Source: Aneurinibacillus tyrosinisolvens (GTDB lineage: Bacteria > Bacillota > Bacilli > Aneurinibacillales > Aneurinibacillaceae). Taken from it: DNA of 64,000 bases. This document shows, in pieces, positions 38,754 through 46,633 of this stretch (position 1 is the first letter of the stretch; each line of letters begins with the position of its first letter). A program made the position numbers and the translations under genes. Location: the NCBI RefSeq assembly GCF_001015055.1, contig NZ_BBWZ01000005.1, positions 186,001-250,000 of the forward strand. Reading direction: 5' to 3'. The notes beneath the pieces were generated by a model. It saw nothing but the letters and a program-made list of their open reading frames with translations. It searched no databases and was not told where the DNA came from.

Positions 38754-39578
38754 ATGCTTCGATCTTTATATTCTGGTGTTGCGGGCATGCGCGGATTCCA
38801 AACAAAGCTCGATGTTATCGGAAATAACATCGCAAACGTAAACACGGTTGGTTACAAGAAGAGCCGGGTCATGTTTCAGGATATCCTGAGTCAGACAGTT
38901 GCCGGAGGAAAAGCAGCAGAAGCGGGAGCAACAGGCGGGATTAACGGTAAGCAAATCGGACTTGGGTCGACGGTTTCTTCCATTGATGTTATCCATACAC
39001 CCGGTTCCCCTCAAGTAACAAACGTGGGCTCCGACTTATCGATTCACGGCAACGGTTTTTTCGTTGTTAGGCCTACAGCGGATGCTGGAGAAATGTTTTT
39101 GACGCGTGCAGGCAACTTCACGATTGACGCTGCTAATCAGCTGGTTACTTCAAGCGGAATGCTCGTTGTAGACGAGGGGGGCGCGCCGATCACCCTGCCT
39201 GATGGTACGAAAAGCTATTCTATCGCACCGGATGGAACTGTAAACGCAACGGATGAGGCCGGACAAACGACCCCTGCCGGAAAAATCGGGATTGCCCTTG
39301 TGCAAAACCCGGGAGGGCTTGAAAAGGTTGGCGGATCCTTATATAGAGCAACCCCGGCTTCTGATGTAACCATTTCTGATGGGGGAGATGTTACTGAACT
39401 GATGACCAAGGCGGGCACACGAGGAGATGTTATTGCCGGCGAGCTTGAAATGTCAAACGTCGATTTAGCGGAAGAGTTTACTGAAATGATTATTACACAG
39501 CGCGGATTCCAGGCGAACTCTCGCATTATTACGACCTCAGACTCTATTCTTGAAGAACTTGTAAACCTGAAGCGCTAA
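38754..39578 (+). CDS. flgE: Flagellar hook protein FlgE
   Basis: 274 residues, close to B. subtilis FlgE. The N-terminal rod/hook motif is MLRSLYSGVAGMRGFQTKLD, followed by IGNNIANVNTVGYKKSR; the C-terminus is MSNVDLAEEFTEMIITQRGFQANSRIITTSDSILEELVNLKR-like (hook helix). FlgG-type rod proteins share this layout, but position between flgD and flbD supports FlgE. Strong GAGGAGG site. Confidence 0.93.
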   Translation: MLRSLYSGVAGMRGFQTKLDVIGNNIANVNTVGYKKSRVMFQDILSQTVAGGKAAEAGATGGINGKQIGLGSTVSSIDVIHTPGSPQVTNVGSDLSIHGNGFFVVRPTADAGEMFLTRAGNFTIDAANQLVTSSGMLVVDEGGAPITLPDGTKSYSIAPDGTVNATDEAGQTTPAGKIGIALVQNPGGLEKVGGSLYRATPASDVTISDGGDVTELMTKAGTRGDVIAGELEMSNVDLAEEFTEMIITQRGFQANSRIITTSDSILEELVNLKR

Positions 39579-39591
39579 AGCAATAGGATGG

Positions 39592-39616
39592 AGAGGGGGG
39601 TTCCTCCCCTCTTTTC
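39592..39616 (+). terminator. Possible intrinsic terminator inside fla/che
   Basis: AGAGGGG (39592–39598) pairs with CCCCTCT (39606–39612) across a GGTTCCT loop, followed by TTTC. Weak T run; it could attenuate downstream expression. Confidence 0.45.
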
Positions 39617-39658
39617 ATCTATAAAAAGAGCCATACAATTTATCCTTTCGGAGGCTAT

Positions 39659-39907
39659 ATGATATACCTTACACGGTTGAACGGAAAGAAGCATGTGATC
39701 AACGCGCTGCTCATTGAAACACTCGAAGCCACGCCGGATACCGTCATTACACTAGTAAATGGGAAAAAGTTTGTCGTTAAAGAAAGTTTGCCAGATGTTC
39801 TTTCCCTGGTAAGTATATATTATAAAGAAATCAATGCAATCAAAGCGTTAACGATGCATACTAGAGAGAAAGAGTCGGAGGAGCCAGACGATGGGGAATC
39901 TATTTAA
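39659..39907 (+). CDS. flbD: FlbD/SwrD family protein
   Basis: 82 residues; MIYLTRLNGKKHVINALLIE and TPDTVITLVNGKKFVVKES match FlbD/YlzI (SwrD in B. subtilis, needed for full swarming torque). The tail is acidic (EKESEEPDDGE). GGAGG precedes the ATG. Overlaps fliL by 17 bases. Confidence 0.92.
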   Translation: MIYLTRLNGKKHVINALLIETLEATPDTVITLVNGKKFVVKESLPDVLSLVSIYYKEINAIKALTMHTREKESEEPDDGESI

Positions 39908-40355
39908 GAATAAACTATTTAATATTGCACTTATTATTATTATTGCGATTACTCTCCTTGGAGTTGTTACCTTTGTTTTGTGGCAGACGTATCTAAAACC
40001 GGCACCTGCCGGGACGGCGGCACAAGAAACGAAAAAAGAGGTTAGTGCAGCGGAGTTTCAAAAAGTAACATATGAAACCGAAGAAATCCGGACAAACCTT
40101 GCAACCGGAACTTTAATTGTAGCTAAGTTTGCAATTCAAGCGGACGGCGAGAATGCAAAGAATGAACTTGAGTTGCGAAAAGCGCAGGTGAATAACATCA
40201 TTATAAGAGCACTTTCTTCGATGAAGCCTGATGACATAAAGGATGCAAAAGGGATAGACAAAATGCAGGAAACAATGAAAAAAGATTTAAACGGGGTCAT
40301 GCAGGAAGGCAAAGTAGTACAAGTGATTACTACGAATAAAATAGTAGATTTATAG
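39891..40355 (+). CDS. fliL: Flagellar basal body protein FliL
   Basis: 154 residues: short cytosolic start, one transmembrane helix (about 12–32, ALIIIIAITLLGVVTFVLW) and a periplasmic domain (YETEEIRTNLATGTLIVAKFAIQ). FliL surrounds stators. Starts within the 3' end of flbD, suggesting coupling. Confidence 0.94.
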   Translation: MGNLFKNKLFNIALIIIIAITLLGVVTFVLWQTYLKPAPAGTAAQETKKEVSAAEFQKVTYETEEIRTNLATGTLIVAKFAIQADGENAKNELELRKAQVNNIIIRALSSMKPDDIKDAKGIDKMQETMKKDLNGVMQEGKVVQVITTNKIVDL

Positions 40356-40401
40356 TCTTACTTTTGCTAGTTTGTAGCCGCACAATAAGGAGGTGACACT
40401 T

Positions 40402-41397
40402 ATGACAGAGGTATTGTCCCAGTCGGAGATAGACGCGCTGCTTGCTGCGATATCTTCAGGGGAAATGAATGCGGAAGAGCTGAAAAAAGAAGACACGGAA
40501 AGAAAGGTAAAAGTATATGACTTCAAAAGGGCTCTTCGTTTTTCTAAGGATCAGATTCGTACGCTTACTCGCATCCACGAGAATTATGCCAGGTTACTCA
40601 CTACATACTTTTCAGCTCAATTGCGAACATTTGTACAAATAAGTGTCGCATCTGTTGATCAGCTACCCTACGAAGAATTTATTCGTTCCATCCCGAAAAT
40701 GACCATTCTTAATATTTTCGAAGCAGAACCTCTTGAGGGAAGAATGGTAATGGAAGTAAATCCTAACATTGCCTATGCGATGCTTGAACGATTGCTGGGC
40801 GGTTCGGGAACAGCTCCCAATAAAGTCGGAACGCTGACAGAGATCGAAACGATTATAATGGAACGTATTTTTAGCCGGGCTTTGCAAAGCTTTGCGGAAG
40901 CCTGGAAAAACGTAATCGATATTGAACCGGAATTGGAACTGATGGAAGTAAATCCGCAGTTTATGCAGATTGTGTCTCCCAACGAAACGGTTGCGGTTAT
41001 CTCATTTAGTACGAAGATTGGTGAGACAACGGGAATGATTAATCTCTGTTTGCCTCATGTGGTACTGGAACCTTTAATGGTAAAATTATCAGCTCATTAC
41101 TGGCTGTCTACGCAGAAGAAAGTAAGGGATGAGCGTGAAATAGAGGCATTGCGTGAACGAGTCCAAAAGGCGAAGCTCCCTCTCATTGCCGAACTCGGCA
41201 CGTCAACGATATCTGTTGGGGAATTTTTGAATCTGAGTGTTGGAGATGTTGTCCAGCTTGACCAGGGGACAGATGATAAAGTGAAAGTGCGTGTAGGCCA
41301 AAAAACAAAATTCCTTGCACGGCCCGGTACGGCAAAGGGAAAAACGGCTATCATGATTGAGGATGTTTTAGAGGAAGAGGTGGGGGAAGATGAGTAG
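40402..41397 (+). CDS. fliM: Flagellar motor switch protein FliM
   Basis: C-ring protein that binds CheY~P through its N-terminal LSQSEIDALLAAISSG peptide. 331 residues; middle CheC-like domain and C-terminal SpoA domain (VQKAKLPLIAELGTSTISVGEFL). ATG 40402 follows AAGGAGGTG; GTG 40393 lies inside that site. Overlaps fliY by eight bases. Confidence 0.96.
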   Translation: MTEVLSQSEIDALLAAISSGEMNAEELKKEDTERKVKVYDFKRALRFSKDQIRTLTRIHENYARLLTTYFSAQLRTFVQISVASVDQLPYEEFIRSIPKMTILNIFEAEPLEGRMVMEVNPNIAYAMLERLLGGSGTAPNKVGTLTEIETIIMERIFSRALQSFAEAWKNVIDIEPELELMEVNPQFMQIVSPNETVAVISFSTKIGETTGMINLCLPHVVLEPLMVKLSAHYWLSTQKKVRDEREIEALRERVQKAKLPLIAELGTSTISVGEFLNLSVGDVVQLDQGTDDKVKVRVGQKTKFLARPGTAKGKTAIMIEDVLEEEVGEDE

Positions 41398-42721
41398 GGA
41401 AATGCTATCCCAGGATGAAATTGATGCGCTGCTCCGGCAGAATAACCTGGAAGAGGATAACGAAGATAATGGAGACGACCTGGAGACTACGCCTGATATT
41501 GATGACTTTTTATCTCCTTTCGAGCAGGACGCCCTTGGTGAGATTGGAAATATTACCTTCGGAAGCGCAGCAACGGCTCTGTCCAGCCTCCTCGGCCAGG
41601 CAACGGATATTACGACTCCGAAAGTTGGGGCTATTCGAAGAGAGGATGTTGAGGAGCAATTTCCCCGTCCTTATGTCGCTGTGCATGTAGAATATACAGA
41701 AGGTTTTCAAGGGATAAATTTGCTCGTCATCCGTAAAGAAGATGCGCAAATTATTGCGGACCTTATGATGGGCGGGGACGGAACCGCTCCTCCGGAGGAA
41801 TTGTCGGAAATTCATCTAAGCGCCGTCCAGGAAGCGATGAACCAGATGATGGGCTCCGCCGCTACCTCGATGTCTACCATTTTTAATAAACTCGTAAATA
41901 TATCGCCCCCGGGCATTGATATGATGGACTTGGCGCAAGGCGAAGGTGCGGAGAACATACCAAACGACAATATCCTGGTCAAGGTTTCCTTTAGGCTGAA
42001 GGTTGGCGACTTGATTGATTCAAACCTTATGCAGCTGCTTCCTGTCCCTTTTGCCCGTTCCATGATAAATCAACTCATCGGGGGAATGGACGAGGAACCG
42101 GCGGCACCGGTTCCAGAAGAGACGGCACCAGCTCCGCAGCAGGAACAGCCACCGTTAGCCGCTCAAGGAGCAATGCCAATGGGAGAAGATCCGGTAGCGG
42201 CGCAGGGAACGGGATACCCTTATCCCCCCCAGCAGCCGGCGCAGCCAGGGTACATGCCTGAACAACCGGTGCAGCCGCCGGCGTATCAACAGCCACCGAT
42301 GTACCAGCAGCCACCGACGTACCAGCAGCCGATGTATTATCAGCAGCCGCCGATGTACCAGCAGCCCTCTCAACCAGGTGGCGGTTATCAGCCACCGCCA
42401 ATGAATGTGCAGCCGGTGCAGTTTTCCGCCTTTGATTCGGGAGGGATGGCACAGGCGAATCCGCAAAACCTTGGTATGCTGCTTGATATACCATTGCAGG
42501 TAACCGTGGAGCTAGGCAGAACAAAAAAACAAATCAAAGACATCCTTGATCTATCTCCCGGCTCTATCATAGAACTGGACAAGCTTGCCGGTGAACCGGT
42601 AGATATACTTGTGAACAATAAGTTAATCGCGAAAGGCGAAGTAGTCGTGATTGATGAAAACTTCGGAGTGAGGGTCACGGATATTATCAGCCAGTGGGAT
42701 CGCGTTCAAAAATTACAATAA
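41390..42721 (+). CDS. fliY: Motor switch phosphatase FliY
   Basis: Switch protein and CheY~P phosphatase of Gram-positives. 443 residues: N-terminal CheY-binding LSQDEIDALLRQNN; two CheC-type phosphatase motifs (LGEIGNITFGSAATALSS; LSAVQEAMNQMMGSAATSMS); a Pro/Gln/Tyr-rich linker (about 235–350) with YQQPP/MYQQP repeats; and a C-terminal SpoA domain (IPLQVTVELGRTKKQIKDIL). B. subtilis FliY has about 378 residues; the longer linker accounts for the difference. Confidence 0.96.
   Translation: MSREMLSQDEIDALLRQNNLEEDNEDNGDDLETTPDIDDFLSPFEQDALGEIGNITFGSAATALSSLLGQATDITTPKVGAIRREDVEEQFPRPYVAVHVEYTEGFQGINLLVIRKEDAQIIADLMMGGDGTAPPEELSEIHLSAVQEAMNQMMGSAATSMSTIFNKLVNISPPGIDMMDLAQGEGAENIPNDNILVKVSFRLKVGDLIDSNLMQLLPVPFARSMINQLIGGMDEEPAAPVPEETAPAPQQEQPPLAAQGAMPMGEDPVAAQGTGYPYPPQQPAQPGYMPEQPVQPPAYQQPPMYQQPPTYQQPMYYQQPPMYQQPSQPGGGYQPPPMNVQPVQFSAFDSGGMAQANPQNLGMLLDIPLQVTVELGRTKKQIKDILDLSPGSIIELDKLAGEPVDILVNNKLIAKGEVVVIDENFGVRVTDIISQWDRVQKLQ
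42281..42376 (+). repeat. YQQPP-type tandem repeats in fliY linker
   Basis: Near-tandem codons for YQQPPM/YQQPPT/YQQPMY units in the FliY interdomain linker. Likely a flexible spacer. Confidence 0.6.
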
Positions 42722-42748
42722 TATTGGCATATTGGGAGGACGAAGTGA

Positions 42749-43108
42749 ATGAGTAAAGTATTGATTGTAGACGATGCAGCCTTTATGCGTATGATGATTA
42801 AAGAAATTCTATCTAAGAACGGTTTTACAGTTGTAGGAGAAGCGAGCGACGGTTCACAGGCTGTAGAGAAGTATAAAGAGCTTACGCCCGATCTCGTTAC
42901 CATGGATATTACAATGCCCGAGATGGATGGCATCACTGCTTTAAAAGAAATTAAAAAAATCGACGCGAATGCCAAAGTTATTATGTGTTCTGCAATGGGC
43001 CAGCAGGCAATGGTTATCGATGCGATTCAGGCCGGGGCAAAAGATTTTATTGTAAAGCCGTTTCAGGCTGATCGTGTAATTGAAGCGATTAAGAAAACGC
43101 TTGGGTAG
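42749..43108 (+). CDS. cheY: Chemotaxis response regulator CheY
   Basis: 119-residue single receiver domain. Acidic pair VDDAAF, phospho-acceptor Asp in LVTMDITMPEMDG, Thr/Ser switch position in IMCSAMG, and Lys in FIVKPF. GGGAGG site upstream. Phosphorylated by CheA; acts on FliM/FliY. Confidence 0.97.
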   Translation: MSKVLIVDDAAFMRMMIKEILSKNGFTVVGEASDGSQAVEKYKELTPDLVTMDITMPEMDGITALKEIKKIDANAKVIMCSAMGQQAMVIDAIQAGAKDFIVKPFQADRVIEAIKKTLG

Positions 43109-43694
43109 TATCATGACGGCGGTTTTCTTTTTGGCTAACCAGGTACATGTTCTAGCAAATCCTGCCCTGCCCACGAAAACGCCGCTGGGTGAACAGGAAG
43201 CGCTTGTGGGAAGTTCGGCCACATCGACAGCGGCAATGATTCTGCAGACGATTTTTGTTCTGGCTTTAATGATTGGATTTATTTACTTACTGCTTCGTTT
43301 TCTGGGGAAGCGCTCGACCCTCCTTTTCGGGAAATCGTTTATCCGGACGTTAGGAGGATGCTCCCTTGGCCCGCAAAAAACGCTGCAAGTTGTACAGGTC
43401 GGGGATTCTCTCTACATCGTCGGAGTGGGGGAAAGTGTCAATCTCATACGCCATATCAACGATCCGGAAGAAGTGCAGGCGCTTCTCGCATCGATGGAAG
43501 CTCAATACGAAGAGCCGGCCCCGAGCATCGCAGCAGTGGGATCATGGATGAAGCAGCTAAGGAAGAGGCGCAAGGGCGCAATACCGGATGATTTCGAAGC
43601 CGCTTTTCAATTGAAGATAGAAGAAGCAAAGCAGCGCAGAGAAATGATGGAAGAAGAATTGTTCGACGATAGGGAGAATGGAAACAAAAAATGA
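43080..43694 (+). CDS. fliO: Flagellar biosynthesis protein FliO (FliZ)
   Basis: Export-gate assembly factor. 204 residues; signal-like N-terminus, a transmembrane helix at about 52–72 (ILQTIFVLALMIGFIYLLLRF), and a cytosolic GCSLGPQKTLQVVQVGDSLYIVGVGESVNLI FliO domain. Start uncertain: TTG 43080 overlaps cheY but gives a basic signal N-region (MKRLRKRLG), whereas ATG 43113 lies five bases after cheY with a weak site. It overlaps fliP by four bases. Confidence 0.88.
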   Translation: MKRLRKRLGSIMTAVFFLANQVHVLANPALPTKTPLGEQEALVGSSATSTAAMILQTIFVLALMIGFIYLLLRFLGKRSTLLFGKSFIRTLGGCSLGPQKTLQVVQVGDSLYIVGVGESVNLIRHINDPEEVQALLASMEAQYEEPAPSIAAVGSWMKQLRKRRKGAIPDDFEAAFQLKIEEAKQRREMMEEELFDDRENGNKK

Positions 43695-44452
43695 AACGCA
43701 CTTATTTATTGTTCATCCTTACAGCAGCTGCTTTATTCCTGTTCTTCCCAGAAAGAACATTTGCGGCAAACCAGGTCGTTGTGCCGGGCGTTGATATTAA
43801 ATTCGGCACGTCCAATAATCCGCAGGATGTATCCGTCACACTGCAAATTTTGCTTCTTTTTACGATAATGTCCATTGCGCCATCCATTCTTATTATGATG
43901 ACGTGTTTTACGAGAATTGTAATTGTCCTGTCCTTTACAAGGACTGCCCTGTCGACGCAGCAAGCACCGCCAACGCAAGTGCTTGTTGGACTGGCCTTGT
44001 TCCTAACCTTCTTTATTATGGCTCCTACTTTTTCCGAGGTGAACAACCAGGCGCTCCAGCCTTATTTTAAGAAACAGATTACACAGGAGCAGGCCATACA
44101 AAGGGCGGAGCTTCCCTTCAAGAATTTTATGACGAAGCATACAAGAGGGAAAGATTTGAATTTATTTCTTGAGTACAGCAAGGCGCCAAAGCCGAAAACG
44201 GTGAAGGACATCCCGCTTACGGCGCTCGTTCCAGCCTATGCGATTAGCGAACTGAAAACAGCGCTGCAAATGGGCTTTATGATTTTTATCCCTTTTCTCG
44301 TTATTGATATGGTCGTTGCCAGCGTGCTGATGGCAATGGGGATGATGATGCTGCCGCCTGTTATGATTTCACTGCCCTTTAAAATTTTGCTCTTTATTCT
44401 CGTAGATGGATGGTATCTCGTCGTAAAATCTTTGCTATTAAGCTATCAATGA
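43691..44452 (+). CDS. fliP: Flagellar export gate protein FliP
   Basis: Core of the FliPQR channel. 253 residues with a cleavable signal (LLFILTAAALFLFFPERTFAA) and four transmembrane helices; FliP signatures MTCFTRIVIVLSFTRTALSTQ and MGFMIFIPFLVIDMVVAS ... MMMLPPVMISLPFKILLF. ATGA overlap with fliO. Confidence 0.97.
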   Translation: MKRTYLLFILTAAALFLFFPERTFAANQVVVPGVDIKFGTSNNPQDVSVTLQILLLFTIMSIAPSILIMMTCFTRIVIVLSFTRTALSTQQAPPTQVLVGLALFLTFFIMAPTFSEVNNQALQPYFKKQITQEQAIQRAELPFKNFMTKHTRGKDLNLFLEYSKAPKPKTVKDIPLTALVPAYAISELKTALQMGFMIFIPFLVIDMVVASVLMAMGMMMLPPVMISLPFKILLFILVDGWYLVVKSLLLSYQ

Positions 44453-44462
44453 GGTGAAAGGT

Positions 44463-44732
44463 TTGTCGCAGGAATTTATTATTTCTCTTGCCCAGAAAGG
44501 GGTCTTTACCGTATTGCTGACAAGTGCCCCGCTGGTAGGAATTGCCCTTGTTGCAGGCTTACTCGTTAGCATCTTCCAGGCGACGACGTCCATTCAGGAA
44601 GCAACGCTTGCCTTTGTTCCGAAAATTGTTGCCACAATGCTTGCGCTCATCCTATTTGGGCCCTGGATGTTAAACCACCTGCTGGAATTCACCAGCAGCA
44701 TTTTGGGCAATCTTTATAAATTTATAGGATAG
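44463..44732 (+). CDS. fliQ: Flagellar export gate protein FliQ
   Basis: 89 residues, two transmembrane helices; FIISLAQKGVFTVLLTSAP, then GLLVSIFQATTSIQEATLAFVPKI. TTG 44463 is chosen because GAGGTGA lies five bases upstream; GTG 44454 is part of that site. Lies between fliP and fliR. Confidence 0.94.
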   Translation: MSQEFIISLAQKGVFTVLLTSAPLVGIALVAGLLVSIFQATTSIQEATLAFVPKIVATMLALILFGPWMLNHLLEFTSSILGNLYKFIG

Positions 44733-44736
44733 TATT

Positions 44737-45519
44737 ATGACGCATATTATACAATTATTGCCCGCCTTTTTGCTCGTTTTCCTGCGGCTTACCGCATTCT
44801 TTGTCTCGGCGCCTATTTTTTCGACAAGAAGCATTCCAACAACGTATAAGATAGGGCTGTCGTTCTTTCTGGCGTTAATTGCATTTCCTATGGTAAAGGC
44901 GGGCGCTCCCATACCTGTTGACTGGCACTATGTCTATTTAGCGATAAAAGAGGTGCTTGTCGGTCTTATCCTTGGGTTTATTGGCACGCTCCTTTTGTCC
45001 GCCATTCAAATAGCCGGTTCCTTTATTGATATGATGCTCGGCCTTGCGATTGCCAGCGTATTTGACCCGATGACGGGCACGCAGTCACCATTAATGGGGA
45101 ATTTTAAATACATGCTTACGATTTTATTTATTCTATCCGTAAATGGCCATCACCTGCTGATAGAAGGGGTTTTATCAAGCTATCATGTAGTTCCGTTAGA
45201 TCGCTGGATTAGTGGATTCGGGAACGGGTCACTCAGCGCTTTTTTAATGCAGAAATTTTCGTATATGTTTATGAGCGGGTTGCTGCTTGCGGCACCAATG
45301 ATTAGTTCAATGTTTGTTATTGATGTGGCGCTTGGTATTGTTGCCAAGACGGTACCGCAAATGAACATTTTCGTTGTCGGGATGCCAGCGAAAATTATCG
45401 CTGGCTTTCTCATATTAATTATTGTTTTTCCGGGCTACTTTTTTGTGATGACACGTTTGCTTGAAGTGCTTTTTTCCTCAATGGCTCAGATGATTGCGAT
45501 AATGGGTGAAAGGCAATGA
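44737..45519 (+). CDS. fliR: Flagellar export gate protein FliR
   Basis: 260 residues, about six transmembrane helices; FLLVFLRLTAFFVSAPIFSTRSIP at the start and a FIDMMLGLAIASVFDPMTG loop typical of FliR. Completes the FliP5Q4R1 gate. Its stop lies within the flhB start region. Confidence 0.95.
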   Translation: MTHIIQLLPAFLLVFLRLTAFFVSAPIFSTRSIPTTYKIGLSFFLALIAFPMVKAGAPIPVDWHYVYLAIKEVLVGLILGFIGTLLLSAIQIAGSFIDMMLGLAIASVFDPMTGTQSPLMGNFKYMLTILFILSVNGHHLLIEGVLSSYHVVPLDRWISGFGNGSLSAFLMQKFSYMFMSGLLLAAPMISSMFVIDVALGIVAKTVPQMNIFVVGMPAKIIAGFLILIIVFPGYFFVMTRLLEVLFSSMAQMIAIMGERQ

Positions 45520-45521
45520 AA

Positions 45522-46604
45522 ATGAATCGCTTTCCAGTTCATCTACAGTTCTTTGCAGGAGAGAAGACGGAAAGGGCAACGCCCAAGAAGAAACAAAAGG
45601 CGAGAGAAGAAGGCCAGGTAGCCAAGAGCCAGGAAGTTTCCGCGGCGCTTCTGCTGCTTGCTGTTTTCCTTTTCCTGCTCATTATGGGGAAAAGCACGGG
45701 AAACAGGCTGTATTTTCTCTTTCGGTCGTTTTATAATGACTACCTTTTATCTGATTTAACGGCGGAGACCGTACAAAAGATAATGATGGACATGGTGTAT
45801 CAGGCTACGATGATTGTTTGGCCTTTTCTCCTGCTTGCGGTTGTCGTCTCGTTTTTTGCAAATTATATTCAGTTTGGCCTTCTGTTTACGGCAAAACCTC
45901 TTATGTTTAAGCTCACCAACCTCGATCCGATTAAGGGAGCTAAGAAGTTATTTTCGATGCAGGCCATTGTCAATCTTGTCAAATCATTGGCGAAGGTAAC
46001 TGTCATCGGCACTGCGGCCTGGCTTGTACTGTGGGCGGGTAAAGACGAGCTGCTTACGCTGGCCACCAAAACGGTTGCCGACATGATATCGATTGTGTCA
46101 AAGCTTACCCTCCAGCTCGGGTTTACGATTGGCATTCTGCTTCTTGTCATCTCGATTTTGGATTATATGTACCAAAAGTTTCAGCATGAAAAGAATTTGC
46201 GGATGTCAAAACAGGACATTAAAGATGAGTACAAAATGTCGGAAGGTGACCCCCAGATTAAGGGGAAAATCAAGCAAAGGCAGCGGGAAATGGCCATGCG
46301 GCGCATGATGCAGGAAGTGCCGAATGCAGACGTAGTCATAACGAATCCGACCCATTTTGCCGTCGCGATTGCTTATCGGGCGGAAGAAATGAAAGCACCA
46401 ACGGTCATTGCCAAAGGACAGGACTTCATGGCTCAGCGAATTAAAGAAATAGCGAAAGAAAATCAAGTGACTACGATAGAGAACAAGCCGCTTGCCCGTA
46501 CGCTGCATGCACAGGTTGAAGTGAATCAGGAAATTCCGGAAGACCTGTTCCAGGCTGTTGCGGAAATTCTGGCATACGTATATAAACTTCGAGGGAAAAT
46601 CTAA
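45522..46604 (+). CDS. flhB: Flagellar export switch protein FlhB
   Basis: 360 residues; VHLQFFAGEKTERATPKKKQKAREEGQVAKS start, four transmembrane helices, then the cytosolic domain with the autocleavage site NPTH (VVITNPTHFAVAIAYRA). Cleavage switches export from hook to filament. ATG 45522 has AAAGG at eight bases; ATG 45516 overlaps the fliR stop and is an alternative. Confidence 0.95.
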   Translation: MNRFPVHLQFFAGEKTERATPKKKQKAREEGQVAKSQEVSAALLLLAVFLFLLIMGKSTGNRLYFLFRSFYNDYLLSDLTAETVQKIMMDMVYQATMIVWPFLLLAVVVSFFANYIQFGLLFTAKPLMFKLTNLDPIKGAKKLFSMQAIVNLVKSLAKVTVIGTAAWLVLWAGKDELLTLATKTVADMISIVSKLTLQLGFTIGILLLVISILDYMYQKFQHEKNLRMSKQDIKDEYKMSEGDPQIKGKIKQRQREMAMRRMMQEVPNADVVITNPTHFAVAIAYRAEEMKAPTVIAKGQDFMAQRIKEIAKENQVTTIENKPLARTLHAQVEVNQEIPEDLFQAVAEILAYVYKLRGKI

Positions 46605-46633
46605 CGGCACATTTATGAAAGGAGGAGAAATGT

